Source of the DNA: an uncultured Mailhella sp.
Lineage (GTDB): Bacteria > Desulfobacterota > Desulfovibrionia > Desulfovibrionales > Desulfovibrionaceae
Assembly (NCBI GenBank): GCA_944324625.1
Contig: CALUWZ010000083.1
Span: forward strand, 1-7,452
Direction: 5' to 3'
DNA: 7,452 nucleotides
This document shows positions 1 to 7,452 of the stretch, piece after piece. The translations under genes were made by a program, and so were the position numbers. Position 1 is the stretch's first letter. Each line of letters begins with the position of its first letter. A model generated the notes under the pieces. The model made no database searches, was not told the origin of the DNA, and saw only the letters and a program-made list of their open reading frames with translations.

Positions 1-281
1 ACATTCCCTGTGATTATTGCTGCGGCAGCGGTATGCGCACCGAAAAAGCCCAAAATGCCCTTAAAAACCACAGCGCCCTGATTTTGCCCCAAAACTTTGA
101 CAGCCCGAGCATAAACAGCCTTATGCTCTGCGCAGAAAACTGCGTATGGCAAAAACAGGACGTAAGCCCGATTTATTTAAAAGAATGTGACGCAATACAA
201 AATCTTCCGCACATTGCCGCACAGCAGGGCAGAAACCCCGAACAAAGCCGTCAGGAACTGGAACGCCTGCTGAAATCCTGA
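1..281 (+). CDS. tsaB: tRNA threonylcarbamoyladenosine biosynthesis protein TsaB, C-terminal fragment (5' end outside window)
   Basis: This is the tail of a protein that looks like TsaB (YeaZ). TsaB is the non-catalytic partner of TsaD in the cytoplasmic complex that makes the universal t6A37 modification on ANN-decoding tRNAs. The frame is open from base 3 and closes with TGA at 279-281, leaving about 92 visible residues. The recognisable part is a GSG turn near the edge followed by the family's C-terminal 'SPIYLKECDAIQNLPHIA' block, which matches the PxYLR-type ending of TsaB, and then a short charged helix. The ATG at 33 is an internal Met of the open frame, not the start. The catalytic partner TsaD and the N-terminal ASKHA-fold half are not in view. 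The identification rests on the C-terminal pattern only, so it is likely but not certain. An intrinsic terminator follows 30 bases after the stop. Confidence 0.72.
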   Translation, partial: IPCDYCCGSGMRTEKAQNALKNHSALILPQNFDSPSINSLMLCAENCVWQKQDVSPIYLKECDAIQNLPHIAAQQGRNPEQSRQELERLLKS

Positions 282-311
282 TTTTTCTGCCGTGCAGCCA
301 ATAAAATTTAT

Positions 312-342
312 ACGGATGCCGCCTGCGGTATCCGTTTTTTTT
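312..342 (+). terminator. Rho-independent terminator of the tsaB-like gene
   Basis: The arms ACGGATGCCG (312-321) and CGGTATCCGT (326-335) form a 10-bp stem with one G-U pair around the loop CCTG. A run of eight T follows directly. It lies 30 bases after the tsaB stop and on the correct strand for it. Confidence 0.88.
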
Positions 343-414
343 ATTTTCCGTGCCAAACAAAAAATAAGCAAAAATAATTTTATCCAGTCCCAAAAACACT
401 TCATGCCATTAAAT

Positions 415-441
415 AAAAAAACGGACATCCGAAAATGTCCG
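415..441 (-). terminator. Intrinsic terminator of the YbjQ-like gene, possibly bidirectional
   Basis: CGGACAT (422-428) and ATGTCCG (435-441) form a perfect 7-bp stem with a 6-base loop. Read on the - strand, the stem is followed by seven T (A run 415-421). It begins 30 bases beyond the stop of the - strand gene at 472. On the + strand it is followed by CTCTTTTTT, so it may also stop read-through from tsaB. Together with the hairpin at 312 it separates the two converging genes. Confidence 0.8.
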
Positions 442-471
442 CTCTTTTTTGTTTTTGCTCAGCGTATAAAT

Positions 472-1269
472 TTACTGCAGGTCAGAAACTGCCTGACGTT
501 TTTGGTTGGCCAAAATTCTTTGCAGAACAGGGTCTTCTTCTTCGCTCGGCTGGGAAAGCCTGCTGTTCATGCGCATTTCCGCCTCTTCTTCCTGAAGCAT
601 TTGTGCGGCAATCTGCGCAGAATTCAAAACCTGTTTCTTCTCTGCGGCCCCTGCATTATTCTGAACACCTGACTGCATGCCTGAAGGTTCGCCGCTCTGC
701 ACTTTTGCTTCTGCCTTAATTCTGTTTTCCTGACGGACAGACCTGTCTTCGCCTTTATCAAAAATCTGACGGGCTGAACGGGCAAAAGAGCTGAAACTTA
801 CGGTATCTTCCTTGGCTGCATACTCTTCGCTTTCATCGCCGCCTATTTCATCAATAACATTCATTCGGGGGGCACTTGCCGTTGGTATGCGGCTCAGTGC
901 GCTTTTAATGCGCACAGGGTCATTGAGCAGATCATTTCTGCCTTCACGTTCAAACATAACGGCAGTGCCGAAACAGGAGAAAAACTTGCTGCCGTCAGGA
1001 TGAAACGCCACATTTTCGTTATAGCCGATAATGCCCTGCGCGCCTTTTTTGACGGCCATGGCCGCCATGCCGAAAAAGGCTTCTTCGGAATCAAAGCCGC
1101 GGCAGCACACAAGGCCGAGCACTTTGGCAATGGGACGGTTTTCGATCTGCTGTGTGGTCACTACGGGAAAACGGCCCATATTGAACAATTCCTTGGCTTC
1201 TTTTATGCTTTGAGCCTGAGATATTTCTTTTTTGGTCTTTTTGTCATTACCGCCTAAGAGCATAAACAT
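472..1269 (-). CDS. YbjQ/DUF74-like domain protein with long disordered C-terminal tail
   Basis: Predicted cytoplasmic protein of 265 residues; function unknown. Residues about 35-108 look like a YbjQ (UPF0145/DUF74, 'heavy-metal-binding') domain: a VVTT strand, a GLVCCRG strand with Cys55-Cys56, a helix ending in KKGAQGIIG, and a closing C-F-GTAVMFER strand with Cys99. That family forms small oligomeric beta-rich domains of unclear role, and metal binding is not proven for it. The N-terminal 30 residues are Lys-rich. From about residue 110 the chain becomes low-complexity, rich in Glu, Gln, Ala, Ser and Lys with a likely short coiled coil near 215-235, far longer than the usual stand-alone domain of roughly 105 residues. 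I chose ATG 1269 because GGAGG lies six bases upstream; an in-frame TTG at 1332 falls inside the promoter. It has a sigma-54 promoter and its own terminator, so it appears monocistronic. The domain call is moderately sure; the function is not. Confidence 0.75.
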   Translation of the reverse strand: MFMLLGGNDKKTKKEISQAQSIKEAKELFNMGRFPVVTTQQIENRPIAKVLGLVCCRGFDSEEAFFGMAAMAVKKGAQGIIGYNENVAFHPDGSKFFSCFGTAVMFEREGRNDLLNDPVRIKSALSRIPTASAPRMNVIDEIGGDESEEYAAKEDTVSFSSFARSARQIFDKGEDRSVRQENRIKAEAKVQSGEPSGMQSGVQNNAGAAEKKQVLNSAQIAAQMLQEEEAEMRMNSRLSQPSEEEDPVLQRILANQKRQAVSDLQ

Positions 1270-1275
1270 AAAAAG

Positions 1276-1280
1276 CCTCC
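1276..1280 (-). promoter_or_regulatory. Shine-Dalgarno site that fixes the start of the YbjQ-like gene
   Basis: On the - strand GGAGG is followed by the six-base spacer CTTTTT and then ATG at 1269. A second in-frame ATG at 1263 would have a 12-base spacer and is less likely. The longer reading from TTG 1332 has no ribosome-binding site. Confidence 0.75.
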
Positions 1281-1314
1281 GCAAAAACAAAAATTTATAC
1301 GCTTTCCACAATAT

Positions 1315-1332
1315 TAGCAAACTGCATGCCAA
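1315..1332 (-). promoter_or_regulatory. Sigma-54 (RpoN) -24/-12 promoter of the YbjQ-like gene
   Basis: The - strand reads TTGGCATGCAGTTTGCTA. The known sigma-54 consensus is TGGCACG-N4-TTGCW. This site matches it except for one C-to-T change, with the invariant GG (1330-1329) and GC (1318-1317) exactly ten bases apart. Transcription would begin near 1305, giving a leader of about 36 bases before ATG 1269. Sigma-54 promoters need an activator of the bacterial enhancer-binding family, usually bound 100-200 bases upstream. The inverted repeat at 1445-1462 sits at about -140 to -157 and is a candidate. I see no sigma-70 pair with normal spacing for this gene. Confidence 0.72.
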
Positions 1333-1444
1333 GTCATTTATTTCAATAGGATAGCAGTATTTTTTATTTTGTATTCATATCCGGATACGAAATTTTGACA
1401 AAGCAGGCAGTTTCATTTTTAACTTGAAATTTTGTAGTAAAATG

Positions 1445-1462
1445 TTACACTATTTCGTGTAA
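1445..1462. promoter_or_regulatory. Perfect inverted repeat TTACAC-N6-GTGTAA, candidate regulator site
   Basis: TTACAC (1445-1450) and GTGTAA (1457-1462) are perfect 6-bp arms with a six-base spacer, a layout typical of a dimeric helix-turn-helix regulator. It lies in the divergent region about 140-157 bases upstream of the predicted sigma-54 start, where an enhancer-binding protein would bind, and about 105-120 bases upstream of the predicted por start. It also overlaps a weaker possible + strand promoter (TTGAAA 1424-1429, N16, TACACT 1446-1451). The protein that binds it cannot be named from sequence. Confidence 0.4.
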
Positions 1463-1531
1463 AAAAATGATACAATTTTATGTTATAAGGACTTTGTGCT
1501 TAAAATATTTTGACATTTCATAAAATTATTC

Positions 1532-1560
1532 TTGTCAGATACGCATAAACCCTTTATATT
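1532..1560 (+). promoter_or_regulatory. Candidate sigma-70 promoter of por
   Basis: TTGTCA (1532-1537) and TATATT (1555-1560) are separated by exactly 17 bases, and each differs from consensus at one position. The start would be near 1567, giving a leader of about 75 bases. Nearby alternatives are TTGACA at 1510 with a poor -10, TTGACA at 1395 with TTTAAC 17 bases on, and TTGACT (1559-1564) with TATTAA 18 bases later. The region is A/T-rich, so chance matches are expected and more than one start is possible. Confidence 0.5.
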
Positions 1561-1581
1561 GACTGTGTCTTATTCTATGCA

Positions 1582-1600
1582 ATATTAAATTGTTTAATAT
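1582..1600. promoter_or_regulatory. Perfect inverted repeat in the por leader, candidate operator
   Basis: ATATTAAA (1582-1589) and TTTAATAT (1593-1600) are perfect 8-bp arms around TTG. The element lies just downstream of the predicted por start point and 34 bases before the Shine-Dalgarno sequence, where a bound repressor would block transcription. As RNA it would be a weak all-A/U hairpin, so a DNA operator is more plausible than an RNA switch. In such A/T-rich DNA a chance palindrome cannot be excluded. Confidence 0.38.
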
Positions 1601-1618
1601 GCATATTTTTGCCAATAA

Positions 1619-5173
<3,555 letters not shown>

Positions 5174-5201
5174 TTATTGTATCGTTTGCTGAACAAAATA
5201 T

Positions 5202-5229
5202 AAAAGCCTGACTTCGGTCAGGCTTTTTT
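5202..5229 (+). terminator. Rho-independent terminator of por, UUCG tetraloop
   Basis: AAAAGCCTGAC (5202-5212) pairs with GTCAGGCTTTT (5217-5227) over 11 bp around the extra-stable loop TTCG, followed by a T-rich tract to about 5236. It sits 28 bases after the por stop. The 20-base core AGCCTGACTTCGGTCAGGCT recurs exactly at 6031-6050. Confidence 0.93.
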
Positions 5230-5304
5230 ATTTTTTAAATTTTTTATTCGCTTCATCTGCATGAAACATAAACCCCATTTTTTATAAAAATTTCAAAACT
5301 GCCA

Positions 5305-5331
5305 TTAACCGAAAAAACAACAAACCGATAT
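5305..5331 (+). promoter_or_regulatory. Weak candidate sigma-28 (FliA)-like promoter of the 172-residue protein
   Basis: TTAA (5305-5308), 15 bases, then ACCGATAT (5324-5331) resembles the flagellar sigma-28 consensus TAAA-N15-GCCGATAA at 3 of 4 and 6 of 8 positions. The spacing is right. A sigma-70-like TATATT at 5338-5343 is an alternative -10, but no good -35 box stands at the right distance. This is suggestive only. Confidence 0.25.
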
Positions 5332-5362
5332 ATATGGTATATTCTGTTTTCAGGAGCTTGGC

Positions 5363-5881
5363 ATGCAGATTGTTTCACATAATTCCGAACAGCAAAAAAG
5401 CACAGGCGTTCTTTTCACCGCAGCACAATTAAAATCCTCACAACTTATTGCAAACTCACAAAAAAGCACAGCCATACAGCGACAGCTTGCAGTTTTGGAA
5501 CAGGGAATACAGGAAGCCATGAGCCTTCCCCCTGACGCATCAATTTCTGACCGAATTGAAATTGGAAAAAAAGCAGCTCAAAAAATGCAGCAGGAAGGCC
5601 AAAGAGCCGTACACGAAAACGCAGAAGAATACTTGGATAAGATAAAAGAATACATAGAAGAACAAGCAAAAGAAGCCCAAAACCAAAACAGCGAAAACAA
5701 AAATACAGAAAAAGATCAAAATACCATACAAGAAAACGGCACAGAACAGGCTGCAGACAGCAAAACAGAAACTTCGGCAGAGCCTGTTCAGCCCCAAACT
5801 GACACAGCTAAAAAAACTGAAGAAAACAGTACGCAAACAAAATCAGCAAAATTTACAAAGCAAATAGATATAGTTGTATAA
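5363..5881 (+). CDS. Hypothetical hydrophilic protein, 172 residues
   Basis: I do not recognise this protein. It has AGGAG six bases before its ATG, so translation is credible. There is no signal peptide or membrane segment, and no Cys or Trp. Residues about 15-105 look helical and charged (Lys, Glu, Gln, Ala), with a likely coiled-coil stretch around 70-105. Residues about 106-160 are low-complexity, rich in Asn, Gln, Glu, Thr and Lys and probably disordered. The chain ends in a short hydrophobic strand, IDIVV. This layout would suit a scaffold, a secretion-related or a flagellar accessory protein, but nothing proves it. Codon use is A-rich and includes the TTA and TCA codons that por avoids, pointing to lower expression or a different origin. 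It stands alone between the por terminator and a second, near-identical terminator. The 73-base stretch after por reappears gap-free after this gene, so the gene sits between two direct repeats. Confidence 0.7.
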   Translation: MQIVSHNSEQQKSTGVLFTAAQLKSSQLIANSQKSTAIQRQLAVLEQGIQEAMSLPPDASISDRIEIGKKAAQKMQQEGQRAVHENAEEYLDKIKEYIEEQAKEAQNQNSENKNTEKDQNTIQENGTEQAADSKTETSAEPVQPQTDTAKKTEENSTQTKSAKFTKQIDIVV

Positions 5882-5964
5882 CTGCAGCATTGCATTTCAA
5901 AAATTTTTGCAGGTTAATGAAACTCTCAGACACTGTTTATTAAACATGCCGGCATGCAAAAATT

Positions 5965-6000
5965 TATGCAGACCTAAAATAATGGCAGGCAAAGAATGCT
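5965..6000 (+). pseudogene. Diverged remnant of a por 3' end (codon-level relic)
   Basis: These bases align with the last codons of por at 5138-5173. Read in the por frame with one missing base, the remnant gives Y-A-D-L-K-?-M-A-G-K-E against [11 protein letters not shown]. The stop TAA is replaced by TGC. Most differences are synonymous or conservative (GCC/GCA twice, CTC/CTA, GAA/GAC, CTG/ATG), which suggests it diverged while part of a coding gene. Similarity fades upstream of 5965. It is the left part of the longer repeat that continues through 6055. It cannot be expressed as a protein. Confidence 0.6.
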
Positions 6001-6055
6001 TACTGCATGATTTGCTGCGCAAGATATAACAGCCTGACTTCGGTCAGGCTGTTTT
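5983..6055 (+). repeat. Direct repeat of por 3' end and terminator (copy 2 of 5157-5229)
   Basis: This 73-base stretch aligns without gaps to 5157-5229 at an offset of 826 bases, with 12 differences (61 of 73 identical). Including the diverged codons upstream, the similarity spans about 92 columns with one gap and roughly 80% identity. Shared blocks outside the hairpin include GGCAAAGAAT, TTTGCTG and ATATAA, so this is common descent and not just two terminators of like design. No transposase or terminal inverted repeat is visible in or around it. Confidence 0.85.
6029..6055 (+). terminator. Second UUCG-loop terminator, downstream of the 172-residue protein
   Basis: ACAGCCTGAC (6029-6038) pairs perfectly with GTCAGGCTGT (6043-6052) around TTCG, followed by a short T run (6052-6055). 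Compared with the por terminator, the two stem differences fall on paired bases: A5204-T5225 became C6030-G6051. This compensatory change keeps the stem intact. The T run is shorter than at por, so termination may be weaker. It lies about 150 bases after the stop of the 5363-5881 gene. Confidence 0.75.
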
Positions 6056-6082
6056 GCTGAAAAAACATACCGGCACCAAAAA

Positions 6083-6279
6083 CTACTTTATTCTATGCAT
6101 TTCCCCCCATCTGCGCATTTCTTCCATGATAGGGTACAATGATCTTCCTTTTTCGGACAATGCGTACTCAACCCTCGGAGGAATTGCGGATATTCCGTGC
6201 GCACAACTCCGTCTTGCTCCAATTCTTTCAGCTGCATGCTCAGTGTTTTAAAAGAACCTGTTATTTTTAAAATAACCCA
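6083..6279 (-). pseudogene. Frameshifted, truncated HxlR-family transcriptional regulator
   Basis: HxlR-family proteins are small winged-helix DNA-binding regulators. On the - strand, the frame from about 6279 gives WVILKI and then KTLSMQLKELEQDGVVRTEYPQ-like sequence (to 6184), the recognition-helix and wing region of the family. One base is then missing. In the next frame, from 6181 to the TAG at 6083-6085, the sequence continues PPRVEYALSEKGRSLYPIM and ends EEMRRWGEMHRIK. That is the expected wing, 'SLTEKG' and C-terminal helix. The N-terminal part with the conserved Cys and the first helix is absent, and residues between WVILKI and KTLSM appear deleted. The upstream edge abuts the efflux gene's terminator. 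It lacks a start codon and a ribosome-binding site, so it is a dead gene. Confidence 0.8.
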
Positions 6280-6290
6280 AGCCGAAGAGT

Positions 6291-6338
6291 AAAAAAACTT
6301 TGCCGTGCGTTTGCCCAAAATCCGGCAAACCCGGCAAA
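6291..6338 (-). terminator. Nested-hairpin intrinsic terminator of the RND efflux gene
   Basis: On the - strand an outer stem TTTGCCG/CGGCAAA (6338-6332 with 6305-6299) encloses an inner stem GTTTGCC/GGCAAAC (6330-6324 with 6315-6309). Seven T follow (A run 6291-6297). It begins about 10 bases after the efflux gene's stop. The arms reuse the same TTTGCC word four times, so alternative pairings are possible. Confidence 0.82.
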
Positions 6339-6348
6339 AACAAATAAA

Positions 6349-7452
6349 TTATTTCCAGAAACGCTTTATGGCCTCATGCACGTCTTCCAAAATAAGATAA
6401 AAAGACGGAACAATGATAAGCGTAATAAACGTCGCAAAAAGCACGCCGAAGCCAAGGGAAATTGCCATGGGCACCATCATGACCGCATCGCGTGAGGTTT
6501 CAAACATCATGGGCACAAGTCCCACAAAAGTGGTAAGCGTTGTCAGCAAAATAGGCCTGAAACGCTGAATGGCAGCCTGTCTTATGGCTGTAAAACAGTT
6601 CTCGCCCGAGCGGCGGCTGATATTGGCAAAATCTATAAGCACCAGCGAGTCATTAACAACAACCCCCGTAAGCGCCACCATGCCGAATATGCTGATAACG
6701 CTGAGACTGTGGCCCAAAAGCATATGACCTATAATAGCCCCCACAATGCCGAAAGGAATGGATACCATGATAATGAATGGCTGCGTATAGCTTTTAAACG
6801 GAATGGCCAGCAGCGCATAAATTCCGAGCAGAGAAAACAGCAGGCCGTAAACCATGGTATTGGTGCTTTCCTGCATATCCTGCTGACGGCCGCCGAAACG
6901 CCAATGCAGCCCCGGATAGCGCGCCATCAGTTCAGGCATGATTTCTGTCTGCACAATCCGCATAATCATGCTGGTTGCAGAACTCGGATTAATGTTTGCC
7001 GTAACTTTAATACTTTTGCGTCCGTTGTCATGGGTAATTTTTGCTTCTGCCATGGTATCTTTGATCTGCACGATATCACGGAGCAGAACTTCCTGACCTG
7101 ACGGGGAACGGAGCATTAAATCTTCAAAATAGGCAAGCTGGGTTTCGTTTTCAGGCAAACGCACCCTGACGGTAATTTCATTGGTCCCCCTTTGCTGACG
7201 CAGGGCAATGACGCCTTCATAGGCAGAGCGCACCTGCGATGCCACGTCACGGGAAGTAAAACCGAGCTGTCCCGCAAGAGGAAGAAGTTTCAGGTCGAAC
7301 TGACGCCTTGTATTGGATATGCCCGAATCAATATCGCCAACTTCGGGATAATCCCGAATCAGCAAAGAAAAATCCGCCGCGGCCTGATTGAGCACATCCG
7401 TATCACGGTGGGACAAAAATACGGTCAGCCCCTTTCCTGATCCCGGACCGCC
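6349..7452 (-). CDS. RND-family efflux transporter permease, C-terminal part (5' end outside window)
   Basis: Inner-membrane, proton-driven pump subunit of the AcrB/HAE1-like RND superfamily, which normally works with a periplasmic adaptor and an outer-membrane channel. The substrate cannot be told. The frame is open to the window edge, giving 367 visible residues, about the last third of a usual protein of roughly 1,030. Residues 1-199 of the fragment are periplasmic porter and docking sequence (for example 'GFTSRDVASQVRSAYEG'). Five membrane helices, equivalent to TM8-TM12, follow at about 200-219, 224-246, 251-273, 300-318 and 327-355, ending in a short charged tail. TM10 reads GVVVNDSLVLIDF, so the position of AcrB Lys940 is Asn here. 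The proton-relay Asp pair of TM4 lies outside the window. No frameshift is seen in this part. The TAA at 6351-6349 is followed by a strong terminator, so it is the last gene of its unit. Confidence 0.93.
   Translation of the reverse strand, partial: GGPGSGKGLTVFLSHRDTDVLNQAAADFSLLIRDYPEVGDIDSGISNTRRQFDLKLLPLAGQLGFTSRDVASQVRSAYEGVIALRQQRGTNEITVRVRLPENETQLAYFEDLMLRSPSGQEVLLRDIVQIKDTMAEAKITHDNGRKSIKVTANINPSSATSMIMRIVQTEIMPELMARYPGLHWRFGGRQQDMQESTNTMVYGLLFSLLGIYALLAIPFKSYTQPFIIMVSIPFGIVGAIIGHMLLGHSLSVISIFGMVALTGVVVNDSLVLIDFANISRRSGENCFTAIRQAAIQRFRPILLTTLTTFVGLVPMMFETSRDAVMMVPMAISLGFGVLFATFITLIIVPSFYLILEDVHEAIKRFWK

Noticed and set aside
33..281. ATG at 33 as a true start of a short 82-residue gene
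   Set aside because: The frame is open to the left window edge and the sequence reads as the C-terminus of TsaB. There is no Shine-Dalgarno sequence before base 33.
292..719. Short + strand ORFs across 292-719
   Set aside because: They run through two intrinsic terminators and opposite the real - strand gene, with no ribosome-binding sites or recognisable domains.
1269..1332. Longer N-terminus for the YbjQ-like gene starting at TTG 1332
   Set aside because: It has no ribosome-binding site and its first codons coincide with the sigma-54 promoter. ATG 1269 has GGAGG at a six-base spacing.
1510..1538. TTGACA at 1510 as the -35 box of por
   Set aside because: The perfect -35 box has only TGTCAG at the 17-base distance, a poor -10. 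The TTGTCA/TATATT pair just downstream is better balanced.

Overview
The window looks like chromosomal DNA from an anaerobic Gram-negative bacterium. The best fit is a sulfate- or sulfite-reducer of the Desulfovibrionaceae, though that is an inference and I cannot name a species. Three things point that way. The single-chain pyruvate:ferredoxin oxidoreductase (PFOR) keeps its active-site residues at almost the same numbers as the structurally solved Desulfovibrio africanus enzyme. There is an RND-type efflux pump. One gene has a textbook sigma-54 (-24/-12) promoter. Intergenic DNA is A/T-rich and genes are well separated, most of them ending in clear intrinsic terminators.

Layout, left to right. 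(1) 1-281, + strand: 3' end of a tsaB-like gene (tRNA t6A modification), followed by an intrinsic terminator. (2) 472-1269, - strand: a YbjQ/DUF74-like domain protein with a long disordered tail, converging on tsaB and ending at its own terminator. Its promoter is a near-perfect sigma-54 element at 1315-1332. (3) 1270-1642: a 373-base divergent regulatory region holding the sigma-54 promoter, a likely sigma-70 promoter for por and two perfect inverted repeats. (4) 1643-5173, + strand: complete PFOR gene, 1176 codons, with extreme codon bias, followed by a UUCG-loop terminator. (5) 5363-5881, + strand: an unrecognised hydrophilic 172-residue protein. (6) 5882-6348: a decay zone. It holds a diverged copy of the por 3' end plus its terminator and a frameshifted remnant of an HxlR-family regulator on the - strand. 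(7) 6349-7452, - strand: C-terminal third of an RND efflux transporter that runs off the window edge and ends in a nested hairpin terminator.

Functionally, PFOR is the centrepiece: it would oxidise pyruvate to acetyl-CoA and CO2 and pass electrons to ferredoxin or flavodoxin. Its strong Shine-Dalgarno sequence, codon choice (two TCA, no TTA and no CTA codons) and dedicated promoter and terminator suggest a highly expressed single-gene unit. The other genes are not obviously in the same pathway. I see no mobile element, CRISPR array, tRNA or rRNA. I find no convincing new multi-gene system. The most interesting signals are the duplicated por tail with a compensatory change in its terminator stem, the sigma-54 control of the YbjQ-like gene, and the HxlR pseudogene.
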